NCBI RefSeq assembly: GCF_021729075.1
Contig: NZ_JAJSAQ010000001.1
Coordinates: 62,001 to 126,000 of the forward strand
DNA length: 64,000 nucleotides
Direction: 5' to 3'
From: Microbulbifer guangxiensis
GTDB taxonomy: Bacteria; Pseudomonadota; Gammaproteobacteria; Pseudomonadales; Cellvibrionaceae
Within the stretch, counting starts at the first letter, position 1, and every line of letters begins with the position of its first letter. A program made the position numbers and the translations under genes. Below, one piece after another: positions 1 to 9,800 of the stretch. Below the pieces are notes generated by a model. The model made no database searches. It was not told the origin of the DNA and saw nothing but the letters and a program-made list of their open reading frames with translations.

Positions 1-464
1 TTGTCCAGTTCCACTTCGAGAAACGCCTGGCGATTGACGGCGTCCGGGCGGCTGCCGGCTTCGGTTATGGTGATGGGGATCGCGTCCGAGACTTCACCAT
101 GGTAGTGGAGGGAGGGGATGAACAGCTTGCCCTCCCGTTTTGGTGCCAGCACCAGCATCCATTCGACGAAGCTCTCGGCGCGGCCGTTGATCACCCGGTA
201 CTGGTTGGACTGCTGGCGGGAGAGGATGTCGAAATCCTGTTCCAGCAGTTCGAAGTCGGGTTGGCCACCGCTCTCGGTGCCGGAATAGCGCAGGCGCAGG
301 TTGAGGGTCTCGTCGATACCGATTTCGTTGCGGTCGACGGTGGCCGACAGCAGGTCCGATGCCATGACAGTAGTAGGCAGGCCCAGGGCAAACAGTAGGC
401 ACAGTAGTAGCGCTGCAGCGTACGGATTGCGGCTGGAAAAGGCGCTAGTCAGTTTTCGGGTCAT
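1..464 (-). CDS. BatD-family protein, N-terminal part (cut by window edge)
   Basis: Only the first 154 codons are present; the 3' end lies beyond base 1. I translated it directly from the ATG at 464-462. The product begins with a signal peptide (hydrophobic stretch about residues 17-33, cleavage likely after TVMA) followed by a beta-rich start, SATVDRNEIGIDETLNLRL, typical of BatD (oxygen-tolerance) proteins. These are periplasmic, membrane-anchored proteins that accompany MoxR ATPases and VWA proteins. It lies 15 bases downstream of the BatB/C-like gene on the same strand and is the next cistron of the moxR-bat operon. The family is assigned from the N-terminal pattern and the position together; the anchor cannot be checked here. 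Confidence 0.8.
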   Translation of the reverse strand, partial: MTRKLTSAFSSRNPYAAALLLCLLFALGLPTTVMASDLLSATVDRNEIGIDETLNLRLRYSGTESGGQPDFELLEQDFDILSRQQSNQYRVINGRAESFVEWMLVLAPKREGKLFIPSLHYHGEVSDAIPITITEAGSRPDAVNRQAFLEVELD

Positions 465-478
465 CGGGCCCTCGGTCA

Positions 479-2332
479 CTACCATCGTTGGGTGGCTCCA
501 TTTTCCGGCGGTTCCCACTCGCCGGTTCGATAGGCCCGGCGGCGCTGCAGGCTTTCGTATTTGAATTTCTCCCGCATCAGGCCGGCGGGATCGTCGGGAA
601 TCTGGCGCAGCCACTGGTCGAGGGCCTGTTGGGTCTCGGGGTCAAGTTCGCTCTCCCTGGCATCGGCCTGCTGTTGCTCGCCATTCTTCTTCTGCTCTTC
701 GCCATCGCGGGCTTTGCCGGCCTGCTGCTCTTGCTCGCTCTGGTCCTGTTGCTGCTCGCTGGAGTCGGCCTGCTGTTCCCCTGAATCCTCGGGCTCCCCC
801 TGCTGGTTCTGCCGGGAACCCTGGTTTTGCTGGTCCTGTTGTTGGCCAGACTGGTCTTGCTGCTGTTGCTGGCCGCTCTGGGATTGCTGTTGGTCTTGCT
901 CACCCTGCTGCTGGTCCTGTTGCTGCTGATCCTGCCCCTGTTGGGATTGCTGTTGCTGCTGTTGCTGCAGGTCGCGGAGTTGTTTGGCAATTTCCCGGTT
1001 GTGCTGGGCATCGGTCAGCTGTGGCTGTCTGTCGAGCGCGGCATCGAAGGCTTCGATGGCCTCGTCATAGCGACCCTGACGGGTGAGGGCGTTACCGAGA
1101 TTGTACAGGCTGTCCGCATTCTCGCCCTGAGCGAATTCCTTCTGGGCGGCGGGGAAATCGCCAGCGCGGTACTGGGCGGTGCCCCGCCACTGGGGATCGC
1201 GAAACTTTTCTGCGGCAAGGTCCGCCTTGCCTTCCTCCAGCAGACGTTTGGCCTGCTGATCCTCCCGCAGCCAGAGATCCTGCAGTTCGACCGCGCTGGC
1301 CGGCTCCGGCAGGAGGAGTGTGAAGGAGAGGGGCAGGGCGCAGGCCAGTGCACCGCGCCGGAATAACAGGGCGGCCAGGGGAAGTAAGAGCAATAGCAGC
1401 CAAGGGCCTTCCTCGCGCCATTGGTCAAACTCGCGCTCGGTCAGGCGGGCCTGGTCTGGTGCGCTTTCTTCGGGTAGCAGCCTGGCGATGTCCTTGTCAT
1501 CTACTGCGATGCGGGCGAAGCGTCCGCCGCTGCCACGGGCCAGTTTCTGCAGTTTGCCGGGGTCGAATCCGGCGATAACGATGGCCCCGTTGCTGTCGGT
1601 GACAAAACCGCCACCATCTCCGCGCGGGATCGGGCTGCCATCACCACTGCCAACTGCCAGGATCGACAGGCTGGCCAGGTCGCCCGCCACCATGCCAGCG
1701 ACTGTCGGCACTGCTTCTTCGGCGATGCCGTCGGTGATCACCAGTAGCTGGCCGCGTCCATTGGCACCATCCTCCAGTAGGCGCAGCCCGGTTTCCACCG
1801 CCATCTCGATGTTGCTGCCCGGTACCGGCATGATCGTTGGCGATAGGGCCGGGACCAGGTTGGCGATGGTGGCGGTATCTTCCGTCAGTGGTGTAACCAG
1901 ATGGGCTTCGCCACCGTATGCCACCAGCGCGGTGAGGCCGTCCTCCCGCTGGCGCAGGATATCGAGAATCTTGAGCCGCGCCCGGGTGAGACGGTTGGGT
2001 GTCAGGTCGGTGGCCATCATCGACGGCGACAGGTCCAGCAGGATGACCAGGGCATCCTGGCTGCTGAACACCGGTGTCGGCAATTTGCGCCAGGTGGGGC
2101 CGGCGAGGGCCAGAATCATCAGGGCCAGCAGGGCAAAGATCAGTCCGAACAGCCACGGGCGTCGCTCACCGCCACGAAGCAGTAGATGTGGCAGCAGGTC
2201 CGGGTCGATGACTTTTTGCAGCTGGCTGCTGTTGATGACCGTGCGCGCGAGGCCGAGGCAGGCCAGCGCAGCTGGAATCAGTAACCACAGGGCATGCGGG
2301 CGCAGGAAATGGAACTGGGCCATTTCATTCAT
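479..2332 (-). CDS. BatB/BatC-like fusion: VWA domain, TPR and glutamine-rich tail
   Basis: 617 aa from the ATG at 2332. That start is chosen because its ATGA overlaps the stop of the upstream BatA-like gene and it follows AGGAGG; a longer reading frame upstream has no such support. Order: membrane segments about 10-30 and 60-78; VWA domain about 90-290 with MIDAS motif DLSPS (100-104); two more hydrophobic segments about 310-345; a TPR-like region about 350-445 (NLGNALTRQGRYDEAIEAF); a tail at about 454-556 that is mostly Gln with Asp, Glu and Ser; then a short basic end. BatB supplies the VWA part and BatC the TPR part in other genomes, and here they are one polypeptide. Role in envelope or stress complex assembly with MoxR is inferred from the family. 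Confidence 0.88.
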   Translation of the reverse strand: MNEMAQFHFLRPHALWLLIPAALACLGLARTVINSSQLQKVIDPDLLPHLLLRGGERRPWLFGLIFALLALMILALAGPTWRKLPTPVFSSQDALVILLDLSPSMMATDLTPNRLTRARLKILDILRQREDGLTALVAYGGEAHLVTPLTEDTATIANLVPALSPTIMPVPGSNIEMAVETGLRLLEDGANGRGQLLVITDGIAEEAVPTVAGMVAGDLASLSILAVGSGDGSPIPRGDGGGFVTDSNGAIVIAGFDPGKLQKLARGSGGRFARIAVDDKDIARLLPEESAPDQARLTEREFDQWREEGPWLLLLLLPLAALLFRRGALACALPLSFTLLLPEPASAVELQDLWLREDQQAKRLLEEGKADLAAEKFRDPQWRGTAQYRAGDFPAAQKEFAQGENADSLYNLGNALTRQGRYDEAIEAFDAALDRQPQLTDAQHNREIAKQLRDLQQQQQQQSQQGQDQQQQDQQQGEQDQQQSQSGQQQQQDQSGQQQDQQNQGSRQNQQGEPEDSGEQQADSSEQQQDQSEQEQQAGKARDGEEQKKNGEQQQADARESELDPETQQALDQWLRQIPDDPAGLMREKFKYESLQRRRAYRTGEWEPPENGATQRW

Positions 2333-3381
2333 GCAGGGCCCTCCTGTGTTACTGCGGTCGCGGTCCTCTGCTGACCGTTGCCTGAACTTCTGGAGCGAAG
2401 ATTCATCAGCAGCGGGATCGCGGCCCACAAGAGTGCCAGCAGCAGGGCGGCAGCCAGTGGCCAGACGTAGAGGGACTTCAGTGGGCGGTAGCTGGCCGCC
2501 TCCTGCTCTACCGGTTCGAGACGGTCCAGTTCTTCATAGATTTGCGCCAGTTCCTCGGGATTATGGGCGCGGAAGAACCTGCCGCCGGTTTTATCGGCGA
2601 TGGCCTGCAGGGTGTCGCTGTCCAGGTCGCGGGACGGGTTGATGCGGCGGGCACCGAAGCGGCTGCCGAGCAGGCCCGGTTGCACCATTTCCTCAGCACC
2701 GATACCCACCGTGTAAACCCGGACGCCCGCCTGTTGCGCCAGCTCTGCGGCTTTCAGCGGGGCAACCTCGCCGGCAGTGTTGGCGCCGTCCGTCAGCAGA
2801 ATCAGCACCCGCTGTTCCGCCGGCCGTTCCATCAGGCGTTTGACGGACAGGCCGATGGCATCCCCGATGGCGGTACCCTGGCCGGCAAAGCCGATCTGAG
2901 CCTCCCGCAGCAGGGTGCCGACGGTTTCCCGGTCGTAGGTGAGTGGTGCCTGCAGGTAGGCGCGGGTGCCGAACAGGACCAGACCCAGCCGGTCGCCCTC
3001 CCGTCGCTCGACGAAATCGCCGACGACATTCTTCACTGCATCGATCCGCATCGCCGGCCGGCCATTGAGGAGCATATCCGGCGTTTCCATACTGCCGGAG
3101 ATGTCCACCGCCAACAGCAGGTCGCGGGCGCTGCTGGTCTGGGTGATGGGTTCGCCATACCACTGCGGGCGGGCGGCGGCGGTGAGCAGCAGCAGCCAGA
3201 GAATCGTCAGTAGCAGCAGGTTGAACGGGTTGTGTGGGGTGCCGCCGCCGCGCTGCGCGAGGCTGCCATAAAAAGGGACTTTCAAGGCGCTGGTTAACGG
3301 TTTGGTGCGCGGTAACAGCAGCCGGGCCAGTAGTGGCAGCGGTAAAAGGGCGAATACCCAGGGCCAGGCAAATTCAAACAC
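2329..3381 (-). CDS. BatA-like VWA-domain membrane protein
   Basis: 350 aa from a GTG at 3381, preceded by GGGGAGG and overlapping the stop of the upstream DUF4381 gene by a few bases. N-terminal membrane segments (residues about 4-22 and 55-75) flank a short basic loop; the VWA domain carries a complete MIDAS motif DISGS and a later TDGAN motif; a C-terminal membrane helix follows near 305-330. BatA proteins sit in the inner membrane with the VWA domain in the periplasm and bind metal through the MIDAS site. It is the middle gene of a tightly overlapping operon with the DUF58, DUF4381 and BatB/C genes. The molecular substrate of this complex is not known. Confidence 0.9.
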   Translation of the reverse strand: MFEFAWPWVFALLPLPLLARLLLPRTKPLTSALKVPFYGSLAQRGGGTPHNPFNLLLLTILWLLLLTAAARPQWYGEPITQTSSARDLLLAVDISGSMETPDMLLNGRPAMRIDAVKNVVGDFVERREGDRLGLVLFGTRAYLQAPLTYDRETVGTLLREAQIGFAGQGTAIGDAIGLSVKRLMERPAEQRVLILLTDGANTAGEVAPLKAAELAQQAGVRVYTVGIGAEEMVQPGLLGSRFGARRINPSRDLDSDTLQAIADKTGGRFFRAHNPEELAQIYEELDRLEPVEQEAASYRPLKSLYVWPLAAALLLALLWAAIPLLMNLRSRSSGNGQQRTATAVTQEGPA

Positions 3382-3949
3382 GGCTTGCCTCCCCGGTGAT
3401 TTCCTCGCCTGCTTGCTGGACGGTCTGTGGCCAGCGGTCGCGCTTGTGGTTGCGGCTCCACCGGATGGCGTAGTCGCGCAGCGCATTGTTGCCGCTCTCA
3501 TCCCAGCGGTCAGCCCGGTAAAGCTGTTCCAGCAGCACGGTTTCCGCCTGGGGGGGGCAGTCCACGTCTGCAGTAGTGCGGAGAAAATCGAGCCAGGCCC
3601 GCCCGGTTAAATTGCCACATCCCTGGCGGCCATAGGTGGTCACGGCGACCCGCTTTAGGATTTCGTTGATGTCTTGGGCGGCGTCCGGTGTGCTGGTGTC
3701 AATCGCGCGCAACAGGCGCTCGGCTTCCTTGCGGTAGCGGTTGCGGCTCCAGCGCAGTTTGCGCTGGCGCAGCCAGCGGAGCAGGAAGTAGAGGCCAATC
3801 ATTAACAGCGCCGCCAGGAGCCACCAGCCCGGTGCCGGTGGCCACCAGCCGATCGGGTCCGGCGTGTGGATATCCCGCAGCTGGTCCAGCAGAGCCTGTT
3901 CTGCTGGAGATGGCTGCGCCGGTTGTTGTTGCATCAGTAGGCTTTTCAC
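3374..3949 (-). CDS. DUF4381-domain membrane protein
   Basis: 191 aa, starting with GTG; the start forms a GTGA overlap with the stop of the DUF58 gene, which strongly supports it. A soluble Pro/Gln-rich N-terminus contains the family-typical LRDIHTPDPIGWWPPAPGW; one transmembrane helix follows (about residues 42-60), then a basic region and a helical cytoplasmic domain. DUF4381 proteins are almost always encoded between DUF58 and VWA (Bat) genes and are presumed adaptor parts of the same membrane complex. No enzymatic motif is visible. Confidence 0.88.
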   Translation of the reverse strand: MKSLLMQQQPAQPSPAEQALLDQLRDIHTPDPIGWWPPAPGWWLLAALLMIGLYFLLRWLRQRKLRWSRNRYRKEAERLLRAIDTSTPDAAQDINEILKRVAVTTYGRQGCGNLTGRAWLDFLRTTADVDCPPQAETVLLEQLYRADRWDESGNNALRDYAIRWSRNHKRDRWPQTVQQAGEEITGEASRV

Positions 3950-4944
3950 GCGCGTACCCCTCCGGATTCACGCGCATCCGACCGGTGGCTCGGTCGGCCA
4001 CCATTCTGGCGACCGCCGTAGACTGACAGCAGGGCGGGTACCAGCGGCAGTGTATTGTCGAAGTCCAGCAACGGGATACGGTGCCGGCGGCAGAGCTGTT
4101 CCACCCCGGTGCGCACCTCGGCCTGCAATTCGGCGAACTGGGTACGCAGCGCCCGGTTGCCCGCATTGAGAAAGGTGCGCTGGCGGCCGTCGGAAATGGT
4201 CAGGGCCTGTTCCGGCAACTGTTGCTCCAGCGGATCCGTCACGCGCAGTACCTGCAGGTCCGCGTGACGGGTCAGCAGCGTCAGGGGTTGGGTGCAGTCA
4301 TCATTCAGATCATGGCAGTCACTGATCAGGAACAGCGCACTGCCCGGTCGCGCCACGCGGCGGGCCTCCTCGAGCAGTTGTTTCAGCGGCTGGCTGCCAT
4401 CCACGGGGACCGGGTTGTCGAGGGTTTCCGCCAGCGCCACCATGCCGTGGATCATGGCCAGCACGGAGTGATGGCTGCGCCGGGGGCGCACGGTTTCCAG
4501 GTCGTGGTCGGAAAAGAGCAGGGCGCCGATCCGGTCGGAGTGCTGCAGCCCCGCCCAGCCCAGTGCCGCGGCAATACCGCAGGCGGCAACCGACTTGAAG
4601 GTGCGGCGGCTGCCGAAGAACATCGGCGAGCGCAGGTCCAGCAGGATCACTACCGGCCGCTCGCGCTCTTCCTGGTAAAGCTTGGTATGAGTGGTGCCGG
4701 TGCGGGCGGTCACGCGCCAGTCGATGGAGCGCACGTCATCCCCGGGCTGGTAGTCGCGGACTTCCTCGAAGTTCATGCCGCGGCCGCGGTAGCGGGTGAG
4801 CAGGCTGCCGGCCTGGTCGCTCTTGACCTGGCGCGGGCGGAAAAGCTGCATCTGCCGCGCGATATAGCGCAGCTGCACCAGCGGTTCCACCGTGGGGTAG
4901 GCGCCGCGCAGATCCAACTCTGTTTGCTTCATTGCTTGGTGCAA
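3946..4944 (-). CDS. DUF58-domain protein of the MoxR/Bat operon
   Basis: 332 aa. The signature RYRGRGMNFEEVRDYQPGDD and SIDWRVTAR, near residues 48-80, is the DUF58 hallmark. The following region has a VWA-like fold, but the metal-binding DxSxS motif is replaced by DLRSPM, so a MIDAS site looks absent. ATG at 4944 or an in-frame ATG four codons later could start it; neither has a strong ribosome site. It is separated from moxR by a 675-base spacer filled with tandem repeats, whereas downstream genes overlap. Family function: partner of MoxR ATPases in assembling or activating membrane complexes. Confidence 0.9.
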   Translation of the reverse strand: MHQAMKQTELDLRGAYPTVEPLVQLRYIARQMQLFRPRQVKSDQAGSLLTRYRGRGMNFEEVRDYQPGDDVRSIDWRVTARTGTTHTKLYQEERERPVVILLDLRSPMFFGSRRTFKSVAACGIAAALGWAGLQHSDRIGALLFSDHDLETVRPRRSHHSVLAMIHGMVALAETLDNPVPVDGSQPLKQLLEEARRVARPGSALFLISDCHDLNDDCTQPLTLLTRHADLQVLRVTDPLEQQLPEQALTISDGRQRTFLNAGNRALRTQFAELQAEVRTGVEQLCRRHRIPLLDFDNTLPLVPALLSVYGGRQNGGRPSHRSDARESGGVRA

Positions 4945-5084
4945 GTTTTCGTTGCCCTTTCCCCGACCTCCCGCTGAAAGTGAGGGGGAAGTTGGTGTCG
5001 TAGATAGCGTGTTTCAGTTCAGGAGCCCTAGTGGCCTGATCCCGGGCTCGTTCCGGCATCCAGTGATGCGCTCCGGCCGTCTGG

Positions 5085-5602
5085 ATTCCGGCCTTTGCCG
5101 GAATGACGACAATCGTCTAGAGGGCCTCTCCTGTGGATTCCGGCCTTCGCCGGAATGACGACAATTGTCTAGAGAGCCTCTCCTGTTGATTTCGGCCTTC
5201 GCCGGAATGACGACAATCGTCTAGAGAGCCTCTCCTGTGAATTCCGGCCTTCGCCGGAATGACGACAATCGTCTAGAGAGCCTCTCCTGTGGATTCCGGC
5301 CTTCGCCGGAATGACGACAATCGTCTAGAGAGCCTCTGCTGTGGATTCCGGCCTTTGCCGGAATGACGACAATGCTCCAGATAGCCTCTCCTGTGTGTTC
5401 CGGCCTTCGCTGGGATGACGACAATGCTCCAGATAGCCTCTCCTGTGTATTTCGGCCTTCGCCGGAATGACGACAATGCTCTAGAGAGCCTCTCCTGTGG
5501 ATTCCGGCCTTCGCCGGAATGACGACAATGCTCTAGAGAGCCTCTCCTGTGGGTTCCGGCCTTCGCCGGAATGACGACAATGCACTAGAGAGCCTCTCCT
5601 GC
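5085..5602. repeat. Tandem array, 10 copies of a 52-bp palindromic unit
   Basis: Ten units with an exact 52-base period (the GAATGACGACAAT block, one base changed in copy 7, begins at 5101, 5153, 5205 and so on to 5569). Each unit carries the inverted repeat ATTCCGGC-CTTC-GCCGGAAT, an 8-bp stem with a 4-base loop, followed by a constant TCTAGAGAGCCTCTCCTG-like linker. Variants occur in copies 3, 6, 7, 8 and 10. The palindrome belongs to the dRS3/REP-like kind whose false translation reads VIPAKAGI. Because 52 is not a multiple of 3, the apparent reading frames rotate and no protein is encoded. The array fills most of the moxR-DUF58 spacer (4945-5619). Confidence 0.95.
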
Positions 5603-5619
5603 GATTATTGAGCCCCAAT

Positions 5620-6591
<972 letters not shown>

Positions 6592-6702
6592 AGTGTCTCT
6601 TTTGTTGCGAGTGATCCTGCCTCTGCCCACCCGGCTGGGTATCTATCATCTTTTATATATAGTCGCCGCCAATCGGGGTGGGTGTGTTGATTTTAGCGGC
6701 AC

Positions 6703-6802
6703 TTGTCTTTTAGACAACAACCGCGGACCTGTTGACCATGGAACCGATGCTTGGTTCCCGTTGCCACAGGCGGTTACCGCGGTACGAATTTGATGCCTGT
6801 GG
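6703..6802. promoter_or_regulatory. Inverted repeats in the moxR-gdhB divergent region
   Basis: The 284-base divergent spacer holds three clear inverted repeats: TTGTCT-TTT-AGACAA (6703-6717), GAACC-N6-GGTTC (6741-6756), and CCACAGGC (6764-6771) pairing with GCCTGTGG (6795-6802) around a GC-rich loop. They could be operators or stem-loops of the gdhB leader. No known regulator motif was recognised. Confidence 0.4.
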
Positions 6803-6875
6803 TATGTCCACAGGGAGATGAGTAAAAAAACCGTCCGGTAGCGCCGGGCGGGAAAAGGAACTTGGGAGGTTCTCC

Positions 6876-9800
6876 GTGAGTATGGCGACGGTCATTACCG
6901 AAAGCCGGGAAGAGTTGGTAGAGCAGGTTCGCGCACTGATCCGCAAGCGACTTGGTGACGAGGCCGGACCGGTGGAGGCGTTTGCCGAGCAGTTCCTGCA
7001 CCAGTACCCACTCGAGGACCTGGTGGGGCGGCGTCTGGTGGACGTTTACGGCTGTATCTACACCTGGTGGGACTTTATCCAGCAGCGCCCCGCCGGTCGC
7101 CCCAAGGTCAGGGTGTTCAACCCGCGGCTGGAGGACGATGGCTGGCAGTGCTCCCACACGGTGGTGGCAGTGTTGCAGCGGGACATGCCGTTCCTGGTGG
7201 ACTCGGTACGCATCGAGGTCAATCGCCGTGACACGGTGATCCACTCGATCAAGAGCACGGTGATGCAGCTGCGCCGGGACAAGAAGGGCCGGCTGCAGGA
7301 ATTGCTGCCGCGCCTGCACTCCGGGCAGGAGCCGGAAGCCGGTGCCAGCACCGAAGCTCTCATTTATGTCGAGATCAACCGGGATACCTCGGAGGACAAT
7401 GCGGTCGACCTCGGTGCGGCGCTGCGCGATGTGCTGGGGGATGTGGAACTGGTGGTCGACGACTACGTGCCGATGCTGGACACCTGCAGCGGCATGGAGG
7501 ATCAGCTACACGCCGGTATCGATGCCGAGGACGCCAACCTGCAGGAGGCCTGTGCCTTCCTGCAATGGATGCGCGACGGTAATTTCACCTTTCTCGGCTA
7601 CCGGGAATACGAGTTTGCGGAGGAGGGTGACAAGCGCGTGCTGCGCGAGGTCGAGGAGCGCCGCCTGGGCATCTTCAAGAAGCTGGAGGAGCCATCTGAG
7701 CCGACCCCCGAGGGTGCCTTCAACGAGGGCAAGCAGCGCTTCTACCAAGGCCCGAATTACCTCACCTTCGCCAAGTCTTCGGTGAAGTCACGGGTGCACC
7801 GGGCCGCCTATTCAGACTACGTCACCATCAAGCGCTACGATTCCCGCGGCGAGGTCATCGGGGAGTCGGCGTTCATGGGGCTCTACACCTCGCCGGTATA
7901 TACCGAGAGCCCGGCCAAGATTCCAATCATCCGCCGCAAAATGGCGTCGGTGATCGAGTCCAGCGGCCTGTCGCCCCACAGCCACGACGGCAAGGCGCTG
8001 CGGCGCATCCTCGATACCTTCCCGCGCGATGAGCTGTTCCAGAGCAGTACCCAGGAACTGTTCCATACGGTAATGGGCGTGCTGAGCATGAATGAGCGCG
8101 CACATATCCGGCTGTTCATCCGCCGCGACCCCTTTGGCAAGTTCGTCACCGCGACCGTTTACGTGCCGCGGGAGCAGTTCAACAGTGATGTGCGGGAGGC
8201 GATCTGCGCCCACATTGCCCGGGCGATCAACGCCAGGGAATCCGATTTCACCACCTATTTTTCCGAGTCCATCCTCGCCCGGGTCCACTTCGTGTTCCGT
8301 GTTGACCCCAGCCAGCCGGTGGATATTGATGTCGCGCGACTGGAGGCGCAGATCGTGGATATAACCCGTTCCTGGGAAGATGTATTTCAGAAATCCCTTA
8401 TCGAAAGCCACGGCGAGGAAGAGGGCAATCGCCTGTTCGATATTTTCGGGCATGCTTTCCCTGCCGGTTACCGCGAGGATTTCGAGCCCCGCATCGCGGT
8501 GCAGGATGTCAGTGCCGTCCAGGAGCTGACACCCCAGAACCGCGTGGCGATGAGTTTTTACCAGCCGGTGGGCGCGGCGCCCGGCAGCCTGCGCTTCAAG
8601 GTGTTCAACTGGGGCCGCGGCCTGACCCTCTCGGACGTGATCCCGGTGCTCGAGCATCTGGGCCTGCGGGTGATCGGTGAATTTCCCTACACGATCCGCC
8701 CCAAGGGCTCCACGGATGTGTGGATGCACGAATTCCACCTGGAGTTCGGCCTGCCCACCCGCGTCGATGCCCAGGCCTCCCGCGGCATGTTCCAGGATGC
8801 CTTCGCGGCAATCTGGAATGGGGTCGCAGAGAGCGATGCCTTCAACCGACTGGTGCTGGCAGCGCGCCTGAACTGGCGCGAAGTGTCGATGCTGCGCGCC
8901 TATGCACGCTACCTGAAGCAGACCAAGTTCAGTGCCAGCCAGCCCTATATTGCGGCGACCCTGGCCAACCATGTGGAAATTACCCGCAATCTGGTGGCAC
9001 TGTTCCGGGCCATGTTCGACCCGCGTATCAATACCAGCAACAAGCAGGACCAGACCCGTGTCGAGCGCCTGATCAAGAAAATCCACGAGGGCCTGGACAG
9101 CGTCGACAACCTGAACGAAGACCAGGTGATCCGCCGTTACCTGGACCTGATCCTGGCCACGCTGCGCACCAACTTCTTCCAGGTGGATGCGCAGGGCGAG
9201 CCGAAGGATTACATCTCCATCAAGTTCAGCCCGCGGGAAATCCCCAATATTCCGGAGCCGCGGCCGGAGTTTGAAATCTTTGTCTACTCGCCCCGGGTCG
9301 AGGGTGTTCACCTGCGCGGTGGCAAGGTGGCCCGCGGCGGTCTGCGCTGGTCGGACCGCCTCGAGGATTTCCGCACCGAGGTGCTGGGCCTGGTGAAGGC
9401 GCAGAACGTGAAGAATGCGGTGATCGTGCCCAGCGGCGCCAAGGGCGGTTTTGTGGTGCGCAAGCCGCCGAAAGATGGCAGTCGCGACGCCATGCTGGAA
9501 GCGGGCATTGCCTGCTACCGCACCTTTATCCGCGGGTTACTGGACATTACAGACAACCTGAAAGAGGGCGAGGTGGTGCCACCGGAGCAGGTGGTGCGCC
9601 GGGACGAGGACGACCCCTATCTGGTCGTTGCGGCCGACAAGGGCACTGCGGCATTTTCCGATATTGCCAACGGTATTGCGGCCGAGTACGACTTCTGGCT
9701 GGGTGATGCCTTTGCCTCCGGCGGCAGCCAGGGCTATGACCACAAGAAAATGGGCATTACTGCCCGCGGTGCCTGGGTCTCCGTCCAGAGGCATTTCCGC

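Noticed and set aside
488..1366. Leu-rich open frames opposite the glutamine-rich tail of the BatB/C gene
   Set aside because: They are the antisense of CAG/CAA repeats; poly-Leu strings arise automatically and there is no start context.
5221..5476. Short frames with VIPAKAGI-like peptides in the 52-bp array
   Set aside because: Translation of palindromic repeats; the frame rotates because the period is not a multiple of three. Not a gene, a known annotation artefact.
5085..5602. CRISPR array
   Set aside because: The units are contiguous with no unique spacers, and no cas gene is near.
7812..9311. 499-codon open frame antisense to gdhB (also 9537-10871)
   Set aside because: The plus strand encodes a full NAD-GDH with conserved motifs; long antisense frames are common in high-GC genes and these show no recognisable domain.
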